Shown: positions 8,480-14,969 of the stretch, in pieces
Numbering within the stretch: the stretch's first letter is position 1
How the letters are laid out: each line of letters begins with the position of its first letter
Assembly: GCA_003576905.1 (NCBI GenBank)
Contig: QEVG01000040.1
Location: 1 to 36,579, forward strand
From: Planctomycetota bacterium
GTDB taxonomy: Bacteria > Planctomycetota > Phycisphaerae > UBA1845 > UTPLA1
DNA: 36,579 nt
Direction of reading: 5' to 3'
The notes under the pieces: generated by a model
What the model was told of the DNA's origin: nothing
What the model saw: the letters and a program-made list of their open reading frames with translations, nothing else
Database searches by the model: none
Translations under genes and position numbers: made by a program

Positions 8480-8539
8480 CCACACATGACAAGTACATCT
8501 GCGGCACTACTTAGCGACTCTTGAGCGTTCACACGAACA

Positions 8540-9727
8540 CTACAGCTTGCTGAACGCATCCAGCGCCCGATCGAGATGCTGCTTCTCATGTGCCGCCGAA
8601 ATCTGCACACGAAGACGCGCCGTACCCTCCGGCACGACGGGATAGCCGAAGCCGATGACGAACACGCCCAACTCCAGGAGCCGCTTGCTCGCGGCGATGG
8701 CCTTGGCGGTGGCCCCGAGGATGATCGGCGTGATGGCGCTGGGGCCTTCAACTGTTTCGAACCCGCGCGACTTCAGCCCCTCGCGCATGTAGCGCACATT
8801 CTCTCGCAGCTTCGTCACCCGCGATGTGTCGCGCAGGAGAATCTCAATCGCCTTCGACGCCGCCCCCGCCGATCCCGGCGCCAGCCCATTGGAAAAAATC
8901 TGCGGGCGGGACTTCTGCACCATGAGCTCGATCAGGTTGGCCCGCGATGCGACGTATCCCCCCGCCGCGCCGCCCAAAGCCTTGCCCAGCGTGCCGGTCA
9001 TGCAGTCGATCCGCCCGAAAAGCCCGTAGTGCTCGGCCACCCCCTTGCCGGTGGGCCCGCAGACGCCGACGCCGTGCGAATCATCGACGACCAGCATCGC
9101 GCCGTATTCGGTGCACAGCGCGTGAATGCGATCCAGCTTCGCGATGTCGCCCTCCATAGAAAACACGCCGTCGGTGACGACGATCCGGCACGAAGACCCG
9201 CTCGCCTCCTTCAGGACGCGCTCCAGCTCCTCCATGTTCGAGTGCTTGTACACGGCCGACTTCGAATTCTTGTTGATCTGCCGCCCCAGCCGGATCGCGT
9301 CGATGATCGACGCATGATTCAATTCGTCGCTGATGACGCAGACGCTGTCGCCGCCGATGGCCATGAGCGTCGCCAGCACCGCTTCGTTCGCGTTCCAGCA
9401 CGAGACATACGTCGTCGACGTCTCGGTGCCCGACAGTTCCGCGATCTGTCGCTCCAGCCGATGGTGATAGTCGAACGTCCCGCAGATGAACCGCACCGAC
9501 CCCGTGCCCGCCCCCCACTGCCTCGCCGCCTCGATCGCCGCGGCCGTCACCGCCGGATCGCTCGCCAGCCCGAGGTAATCGTTCGAACACAGCACGACGA
9601 CGCGTCCCACCCCCGCGATCTCCGACTCGGCCCCCATCGGCCGCGTCAGCGTCCTGAGCTGCTTGAACTGCCCCGCCGCCCGGAGCACCTCCAGGTCCCT
9701 GTCGACTAGCTGCCATACCGGTGTCAT
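8540..9727 (-). CDS. kbl: Glycine C-acetyltransferase (2-amino-3-ketobutyrate CoA ligase)
   Basis: KBL cleaves 2-amino-3-ketobutyrate with CoA to glycine and acetyl-CoA, the second step of threonine breakdown. The 395-aa product belongs to the alpha-oxoamine synthase family. It shows LCSNDYLGLASDP, the RFICGTFDYHHRLE segment, the DDSHGVGVCGPTGKGV aspartate region, and the PLP lysine in TGTLGKALGG near residue 248. Serine palmitoyltransferase or BioF are alternatives within the fold. The upstream neighbour, a threonine dehydrogenase whose stop is 12 bp from this start, makes KBL the firm choice. GAGGA sits at a usable distance before the ATG. Confidence 0.95.
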   Translation of the reverse strand: MTPVWQLVDRDLEVLRAAGQFKQLRTLTRPMGAESEIAGVGRVVVLCSNDYLGLASDPAVTAAAIEAARQWGAGTGSVRFICGTFDYHHRLERQIAELSGTETSTTYVSCWNANEAVLATLMAIGGDSVCVISDELNHASIIDAIRLGRQINKNSKSAVYKHSNMEELERVLKEASGSSCRIVVTDGVFSMEGDIAKLDRIHALCTEYGAMLVVDDSHGVGVCGPTGKGVAEHYGLFGRIDCMTGTLGKALGGAAGGYVASRANLIELMVQKSRPQIFSNGLAPGSAGAASKAIEILLRDTSRVTKLRENVRYMREGLKSRGFETVEGPSAITPIILGATAKAIAASKRLLELGVFVIGFGYPVVPEGTARLRVQISAAHEKQHLDRALDAFSKL

Positions 9728-9739
9728 CGCCGATCGTCC

Positions 9740-10777
9740 TCACTGGCCGCGGTAATGCCGAATGATGCCGGGTATCAGGTACTCCTGAAACGCCCGGTCC
9801 GCCTCGTAATCGGGCTTCCAGCCCCAGTCGCGCCGCGCCGGACCGTCGTCCACGTCGGCCGGCCACGTGTCCACGATCTTCGCCCGCGGCGCGTCCAGCT
9901 TGAAGTCGATCACCGCCCCCGGAAACGCCTTGAGCACGCGCTCGCGCAGGTCCGCCGCGCTGAGCGAAAACGCCGTCACGTTGTACACCCGCTGCGTAAG
10001 ATTCTTCGCCGGGGCGGCCGAAAGCATCATGAGCGAGCGGATCGCGTCGGGCATCGCCATGAACGGGATCCTCGCCTCCGGCGCAACGAAACAGTCATAG
10101 GGCTGACCCTTGGCCGCCGAGTGAATCATCTCGACCGCGTAGTCGCTCGTACCCCCCGTCGGCATGGTGACCGCGCTGATCAGGCCCGGAAAACGCAGGC
10201 ACCGGAAGTCCACGCCGCTGAGCGTCTTCTCCTTGGCGAGTTGGCGATAGTGATGCGTGTAATACCGGCCGAGGTGTTCGCAGTAGAGCTTGTTGCAGCC
10301 GTACATCGTCGTCGGAAAGTTCCAGTCCGACTCGCGCACCCGAGCCGCTTCTTTCTTCGTCGCGAGGTTCGGAAGCCCGTACACCGCGATCGAGCTGGGA
10401 AAAAGAAACTTGACCGGGTTGCCGTGCCACCGCGCCTGCTCATGAGCAAGTTGCAGCAGGTTCAGCGTCCCCTCGACATTGACCCGGTGGGCCGTGTCCG
10501 GCGTGTACTCCGCCCGCGTGGAGAGCAGCGCCGCGAGGTGAAAGATCGCGTGAATCTCATACTGGCTGACCAGCCGCTGGAGAAGGTTCTGATCGAGGAT
10601 GTCCCCCACCAGGCCCGCGGCGCACCGCCCCCGAAGCTCCGGCTCCAGTTCCTTGATGTCCAGCGCGATGATGTCGCGCTCGTCGCTCTGGCTCAGCTTC
10701 TCGATGAGGCCGTGACCGACTTCGCCGCCCGCGCCGGTGATCAGGACCGCCGGCTTTCGGATTCCGCTGCTGCTCAC
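9740..10777 (-). CDS. tdh: L-threonine 3-dehydrogenase, short-chain (epimerase-like) type
   Basis: The enzyme oxidises L-threonine to 2-amino-3-ketobutyrate with NAD+. It belongs to the extended short-chain dehydrogenase family, not the zinc-dependent medium-chain type of E. coli. The 345-aa product has the NAD-binding ITGAGGEVGHGL motif near its N-terminus, FHLAALLS, the active-site serine region FPSSIAVYG, and the YxxxK pair in MYGCNKLYCEHLG. FNVTAF-like and PARRDWGWKPDY segments near the C-terminus fit this group. I chose GTG 10777 because the Rossmann motif begins about ten residues later. The longer open frame upstream would run into the neighbouring gene and is low-complexity. It is followed directly by kbl, forming a two-step pathway. 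Confidence 0.92.
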   Translation of the reverse strand: MSSSGIRKPAVLITGAGGEVGHGLIEKLSQSDERDIIALDIKELEPELRGRCAAGLVGDILDQNLLQRLVSQYEIHAIFHLAALLSTRAEYTPDTAHRVNVEGTLNLLQLAHEQARWHGNPVKFLFPSSIAVYGLPNLATKKEAARVRESDWNFPTTMYGCNKLYCEHLGRYYTHHYRQLAKEKTLSGVDFRCLRFPGLISAVTMPTGGTSDYAVEMIHSAAKGQPYDCFVAPEARIPFMAMPDAIRSLMMLSAAPAKNLTQRVYNVTAFSLSAADLRERVLKAFPGAVIDFKLDAPRAKIVDTWPADVDDGPARRDWGWKPDYEADRAFQEYLIPGIIRHYRGQ

Positions 10778-10833
10778 TTCGTCACCGAGTCGACTGGTGT
10801 TGATCGACCGTCCGCCGACGCCCCGCTGCGATC

Positions 10834-11943
10834 CTACTTGCCCGCCTTCTCGTTCGCCGCCGCACGGTTGCGCTGCTCCAGCGACGCGATCGACTCCATG
10901 CGCTTCATCATTGTGTCGTACACTTTGTCGAGGGGCTCGTTCAGCGTCTTGAGCTTGGCGGCCTTCTCCGGCGAGTCCGGCAGCTTCTCCACTTCCGCGT
11001 ACGCCCCCGCGTTCGCCGCCCGATGCTTCTCCGCGATCGACAGCGACTGGTTGATCACGCTCTGTGCCGCCTCCATCTGCGCCGGGTTGTAGCCGTACTT
11101 CTGCGTCGCCACGTTCAGCATGTTCTTCCACTCGGAGACGCCCGGCGCCGGTGATACGACCGCGCTTGCCGTCTTTGCCGTCGGTGGTGCCGGCGGCGGC
11201 GGCGGTGTCGCATCCCGCGCGGTCGGCTGAATCGGAGCCGGGACCGGCTGTGCCGGCGGCGCGGCAGGCGGCGTCGGCGTGCTCGGAGGCGGGGTCGGCG
11301 GTGTGCTTGCCGGAGGCGCGGCCGGCGGCGGCGTCTTGTCCGGCGTCAGAACCAGCGGCTGCGCCGTCGGGCGTTCGGGCAGTTGAATCTCCGGTCGCGG
11401 TCCCGGCACGAGCGGTCCATAGGCGATGCCGTCGATGCGCTCGATGTCGAACGTCTCGCCGAGTTGCGTCGCCTGCGTCGCAAGCTTCTGGGCGATGGCC
11501 GCGCGGCCCTTCGTGGCAACGTCTGGTGTCAACGTCGCTTCGGCAAGTCGAACCACGTTTCGCAGGCTCAGCGGCGCTTTGGCGAGAATATTGTGATACT
11601 GTCGCTCGAACCGCTTCATCAATTCGGTGCGCTTCGCGGGGTCGCGGTTCGTGTCGTGATACACGATGGAATACGAGAGATTGAGCCGCGAAAGAGAAAG
11701 GGCGCTCTGCCGCTGGTACTGCGCCTGGGTCCCCTCGAGGTCCCGCATGGCTTCCAGGATCTTCGCCGCGTCCTCCGCAGAGGGCTGGTAGATGTCCTGC
11801 ACGAACTGCGTGCGATCCGCGATCAGCTTCTGCACGTCGCCCTCATCCGCCGGCAGGTACGGCCGGGCGGACTGGGCCGCGGCCGGCAATCCCGCCAAGG
11901 CGACCAACCCCAGTATCAGCACGTATTTACGACAACTCAGCAT
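10834..11943 (-). CDS. Exported protein with Pro-rich linker, unknown function
   Basis: Function not recognised. The start at ATG 11943 gives 369 aa and begins with a good signal peptide (MLSCRKYVLILGLVALAG, then cleavage probably after PAAAQS); AAAAGGG lies upstream at a suitable distance. Residues about 25-180 are predominantly helical and charged, with heptad-like stretches. Residues about 200-285 form a Pro/Thr/Ala-rich, probably disordered linker with many PPAPP and PPTP blocks. The last ~85 residues are again helical, with EWKNMLNVATQKYGYNPAQMEAAQSVINQ, which is split here by its sequence context into one amphipathic helix and its continuation. It lies 127 bp after the dGTPase gene and 56 bp before tdh on the same strand. 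The role is probably periplasmic; nothing suggests an enzyme. Confidence 0.8.
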   Translation of the reverse strand: MLSCRKYVLILGLVALAGLPAAAQSARPYLPADEGDVQKLIADRTQFVQDIYQPSAEDAAKILEAMRDLEGTQAQYQRQSALSLSRLNLSYSIVYHDTNRDPAKRTELMKRFERQYHNILAKAPLSLRNVVRLAEATLTPDVATKGRAAIAQKLATQATQLGETFDIERIDGIAYGPLVPGPRPEIQLPERPTAQPLVLTPDKTPPPAAPPASTPPTPPPSTPTPPAAPPAQPVPAPIQPTARDATPPPPPAPPTAKTASAVVSPAPGVSEWKNMLNVATQKYGYNPAQMEAAQSVINQSLSIAEKHRAANAGAYAEVEKLPDSPEKAAKLKTLNEPLDKVYDTMMKRMESIASLEQRNRAAANEKAGK

Positions 11944-12070
11944 GGTGCGCACCCTTTTGAATGACTCGGCGCCGAGGCGCTGCCCGGACGCAAGAAATCC
12001 GCTCACAACCCGCATTTTGGCCCCCCGGCATGGCCAAGTCAAACCCGCCCGCCCCGCGGGATCCACCGCC

Positions 12071-13225
12071 TCATCCGAAATGAAACGGCGCGAAAATCTG
12101 CCGGTGCTCCTCCTGGCAGAATCGGTCCGTCATCCCCGCGATGTAGTCGCAGATCACGCGGTGCAGCCCCTGCTCCTCCGCCCGGGCCGCATACCGCTCC
12201 GGCAGGAGGCGCGGCTCGGCGACGTAGGCCTCAAACAGTTCGCGAATCAGCCGCCGCGCCTTCGAGTCCATGCGGATCACGCGGTGATTCTGATACAAAC
12301 GCCGGTACAGGATGCGCCCCAGTTCCTCCATGTCCGCCTGCATCTCCGGCGAAAACGCGATAAGGTCGTCCCGGCATTCCCGCACGTCGTCGATTGTCTC
12401 GACGCCCGCCTCCGCGATGCGCCGCCGGCTCTCCGCCACGGCGTCGTCCATCACCCGCCGCGCCACCAGATCCAGAATCGGCCGCCGAATCGCGTGCAGG
12501 ATTGCCTTCGGGTGCTGCGCGCGAATCTCCTCCGCCGCCCGGCGCCACAGCCGGCTCTCCTCAAGCGACTCTTCCGTCAGCGCTCCCTCGCCGAGTCCGT
12601 CCTCGATGTCGTGCAGCGAATACGCGATCGCGTCCGCGAGATTCGCCACCTGCCCTTCCAGCGGCGCAGACGGTCCGCACGCGATCAGCGGGCGCGTCTG
12701 CGCGTCAAGCCGTTCGACGCCCTCGGGACGGTCATACCACGTTCGGTGCTTGATCAGCGACTCGCGCAGTTCAAAGCACAGGTTCAGTCCGCGAAACGCC
12801 GGGTAGGGGTGTTCGAGGTAATCCACCACGCGAAGCGACTGCACGTTGTGCTCGAAGCCGCCGTGCTCCTTCATCAGCTCCGCCAGCACCTTTTCGCCGG
12901 CATGCCCGAACGGCGCGTGCCCCAGGTCGTGTGCCAGGGCGATGCCCCCGGCCAGCCGGGCATTCAGCCCGAGACGCCGCGCCAGCCGCTGGGCCTGCGC
13001 CACGACCTCCAGCGTGTGCGTCAGCCGCGTGCGAAAATGATCTCCGCAGTCCGTGACGAACACCTGCGTCTTGTGCATCAGTCGGCGAAACGCCATGCAG
13101 TTCAGGATTCGCTGGCGATCCGCCTCGAACGGGCATGCATCGACGCCGTCCCCCTCGGCGTGCACCCGCCCGCGCGAGTTTCCCCGCGTTACCGCATACC
13201 GCGCAAGGCTGTCTCCATCCGCCAT
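12071..13225 (-). CDS. dGTP triphosphohydrolase-like HD-domain protein
   Basis: Members hydrolyse dNTPs to nucleosides and triphosphate, tuning the nucleotide pool. The 384-aa product has the HD superfamily metal ligands in order: His in RTRLTHTLEV, HD in ALAHDLGHAPFGH, a later GFEHNVQSLRV His segment, and the Asp in DAIAYSLHDIEDG. The opening RQRILNCMAFRRLMHKTQVF is characteristic of dGTPase-like proteins. Length matches the shorter, non-enterobacterial subgroup, in which activity on dGTP itself is often allosterically controlled, so I leave the symbol blank. The gene starts 30 bp after the stop of the HIT gene and has GGAGG about 10 nt before ATG. Confidence 0.92.
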   Translation of the reverse strand: MADGDSLARYAVTRGNSRGRVHAEGDGVDACPFEADRQRILNCMAFRRLMHKTQVFVTDCGDHFRTRLTHTLEVVAQAQRLARRLGLNARLAGGIALAHDLGHAPFGHAGEKVLAELMKEHGGFEHNVQSLRVVDYLEHPYPAFRGLNLCFELRESLIKHRTWYDRPEGVERLDAQTRPLIACGPSAPLEGQVANLADAIAYSLHDIEDGLGEGALTEESLEESRLWRRAAEEIRAQHPKAILHAIRRPILDLVARRVMDDAVAESRRRIAEAGVETIDDVRECRDDLIAFSPEMQADMEELGRILYRRLYQNHRVIRMDSKARRLIRELFEAYVAEPRLLPERYAARAEEQGLHRVICDYIAGMTDRFCQEEHRQIFAPFHFG

Positions 13226-13255
13226 GGTTCGAACGCCTCCGCCCCGCGGCCGCGG

Positions 13256-13825
13256 CTATTTCTTTCTGCGCGGACCTGCCGCTCCGCCGCTCCGATCCCT
13301 CGTCCGTTTCCCCTTGCGTCCGCGCGACGCTTTCAGTGCTGCCAGCAACCGCGCCCGGCACTGTTCGAGTCCGTCGGGAATCACCCGCACGTTCCCCAGC
13401 ACCGCCATGAAGTTCGTGTCGCCGTTCCATCGTGGCACGACGTGTACGTGCAGATGATCGGGCAGTCCCGCCCCCGCGCAGCGCCCGAAGTTGATGCCGA
13501 TATTGAACCCGTGCGCTCCCAGCGCCGCGGCCAGAAGGCGCTTGGCCCTGGCCGTCTGCCGCATGAGTTCGCCGAGCGCTTTCGCCGGGAAATCCGCCAG
13601 GTCTCCCTTGTGCGCCGTCGGAGCGACCAGCAGGTGTCCGTTCGTGTACGGAAACCGGTTCAGAAGCACCATGACGTCCCGCGTCCGCCACAGAACAAGG
13701 TTCGTCGCGTCCTTTGCCGGGTGCGCGGCATAATCGCAAAGAAAGCAGCCCCCACTTTCGCCGGCAAGGGCGTGGATGTACTCCATTCGCCATGGCGCCC
13801 AGATGTTGTGCGGGAAATCCGGCAT
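13256..13825 (-). CDS. HIT family nucleotide hydrolase or phosphorylase
   Basis: The histidine-triad catalytic motif HLHVHV is present in PDHLHVHVVPRW. HIT proteins of this type act on dinucleoside polyphosphates such as Ap4A or on adenylylated compounds. I start at ATG 13825 (189 aa) because NIWAPWRMEYI is the conserved N-terminal segment of the Ap4A-phosphorylase-like subgroup; upstream codons are not family-like. CFLCDY supplies a Cys pair that may bind zinc. RFPYTNGHLLVAP is the canonical HIT strand and NIGINFGRCAGAGLPDHLH the approach to the active site. The C-terminal ~25 residues are Lys/Arg-rich. It leads a minus-strand run with the dGTPase-like gene, so the two nucleotide-cleaning enzymes are likely co-expressed. 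Confidence 0.9.
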   Translation of the reverse strand: MPDFPHNIWAPWRMEYIHALAGESGGCFLCDYAAHPAKDATNLVLWRTRDVMVLLNRFPYTNGHLLVAPTAHKGDLADFPAKALGELMRQTARAKRLLAAALGAHGFNIGINFGRCAGAGLPDHLHVHVVPRWNGDTNFMAVLGNVRVIPDGLEQCRARLLAALKASRGRKGKRTRDRSGGAAGPRRKK

Positions 13826-13895
13826 GTTTCGAACCCTGCTCCGGCCGGCGCACGCGCCGGATCGGCCCAAATGCCCTCCGCCCCGCCGGGCCTGA

Positions 13896-13924
13896 AAGAT
13901 ACCGATCCGCCAAAGTCGGGTCAA
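13896..13924 (-). promoter_or_regulatory. Sigma70-type promoter of the HIT-dGTPase run
   Basis: On the minus strand TTGACC (complement of 13919-13924) and TATCTT (complement of 13896-13901) are separated by exactly 17 bp. Transcription would begin near 13889, leaving a leader of about 64 nt before the HIT ATG. That leader contains a small GC hairpin (CCGGCG-CACG-CGCCGG, 13845-13860). It is one of the best promoters by eye in the window. Confidence 0.65.
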
Positions 13925-14043
13925 AACACTCTGCCGGCGCTCCATTGCCGCCCGCCGCGGGGAAGTTGAATCGGCACACCCCGTACGCGCGCGTTGACGC
14001 TTTGCACCGCGCGCTCCCCCTTTTCACGGCCCTTTTTGCCCGA

Positions 14044-14049
14044 TACAGT
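14044..14049 (+). promoter_or_regulatory. Candidate -10 hexamer for a leaderless sigma-factor mRNA
   Basis: TACAGT (14044-14049) stands exactly 6 nt before the sigma-factor ATG (14056), as expected if transcription starts at the start codon. No Shine-Dalgarno sequence is present. The -35 region is poor (TTTTCA about 17 bp upstream). Confidence 0.5.
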
Positions 14050-14055
14050 GTCGCC

Positions 14056-14679
14056 ATGGACGATCTGTCGGGCACTCATTCCGGGTCCGACAAGTACGAC
14101 GACGAGGCGGCACTTCTGGCAGGGCTGCGCGCCGGAGACGACGCCGCCTATGCCGCCCTGGTCCGAACGCACACCGGCCCGATGCTGGCCGTCGCGCGGC
14201 GCATCCTGTCAACCGAGGAGGACGCCCGCGACGCCGTGCAGGAGGCGTTCCTTTCCGCCTTCAAATCGATCACCCATTTCGAAGGCGGAGCGAAAGTCTC
14301 CACGTGGCTGCACCGGATCGTCGTCAACGCCGCCTTGATGAAGCTCCGTTCCCGGCGGCGCAGCCAGGAAACCAGCATCGACGAGCTGCTCCCGACCTTC
14401 CGCGATGACGGACATCAGGCACACGGCAGCACGCCCTGGAAGGACGGCCTCGCCGCCGCGGAGGAGCGCGAGCTCTCCGCCCTCGTCCGCCGGTTCATCG
14501 ACCAGTTACCCGAGAATTACCGTATCGTCCTGATGCTCCGCGACATCGAAGAATTGAGCACCGAGGAGACCGCGCAGATGCTGGGCATCCAGCCCAACGC
14601 CGTCAAAACACGGCTTCATCGCGCCCGGCAGGCGCTGCGGACCCTGCTCGACCCGCACATGAGGAAAGGTGGCGAATGA
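14056..14679 (+). CDS. ECF-type RNA polymerase sigma factor (RpoE-like)
   Basis: Extracytoplasmic-function sigma factors redirect RNA polymerase to stress or surface-related promoters. The 207-aa product has region 2 (residues about 25-95; AEDARDAVQEAF-like text reads TEEDARDAVQEAFLSAFKSI, then STWLHRIVVNAALMKLRSR) and region 4 (residues about 140-200; LPENYRIVLMLRDIEELSTE followed by ETAQMLGIQPNAVKTRLHRA), separated by a linker. No region 3 is present, which defines the ECF class. A longer frame upstream is not sigma-like. The last codons overlap the next gene (ATGA), a small Cys/His protein that is a candidate anti-sigma factor. Confidence 0.95.
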   Translation: MDDLSGTHSGSDKYDDEAALLAGLRAGDDAAYAALVRTHTGPMLAVARRILSTEEDARDAVQEAFLSAFKSITHFEGGAKVSTWLHRIVVNAALMKLRSRRRSQETSIDELLPTFRDDGHQAHGSTPWKDGLAAAEERELSALVRRFIDQLPENYRIVLMLRDIEELSTEETAQMLGIQPNAVKTRLHRARQALRTLLDPHMRKGGE

Positions 14680-14921
14680 CGTGTCGGGAATTCATTGACT
14701 TTCTCGAAGCCTACCGGAGCCGCGAGCTACCCGCGCCGCAGGCCGTGGAATTCGAACGGCACATGGGCCTCTGTCCCTCGTGCGTGTCCTATCTCAGGAG
14801 CTACGAGGAGACCATTCGCCTCGGCCGCAAGGCCCTCTGCGACCCCGAAGGCCCCGTCCCTCAGGACGCCCCCGAGGAACTGATCCGCGCGATCCTCGCA
14901 GCGCGAAAAAAGGCGCAATGA
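14676..14921 (+). CDS. Small zinc-finger anti-sigma factor candidate
   Basis: The 81-aa product carries the HxxxCxxC signature (HMGLCPSC, near residues 30-37) of the zinc-binding anti-sigma domain (zf-HC2), preceded by an N-terminal MTCREFIDFLEAYRSREL helix that is typical of that domain. It overlaps the sigma gene by 4 bp, so the two are translationally coupled. Unlike many anti-sigma factors it has no transmembrane segment, so it is probably a soluble, cytoplasmic sensor or part of one. The target genes are not known from sequence. Confidence 0.85.
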   Translation: MTCREFIDFLEAYRSRELPAPQAVEFERHMGLCPSCVSYLRSYEETIRLGRKALCDPEGPVPQDAPEELIRAILAARKKAQ

Positions 14922-14969
14922 CCGCCTGCCCGGCCCCGCCCCCTGCCGCACGCGAGTGTCAATAGTGTG

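Noticed and set aside
10778-11131. N-terminal extension of the threonine dehydrogenase
   Set aside because: The added residues are low-complexity, antisense-frame-like text overlapping the upstream gene; GTG 10777 places the NAD motif correctly.
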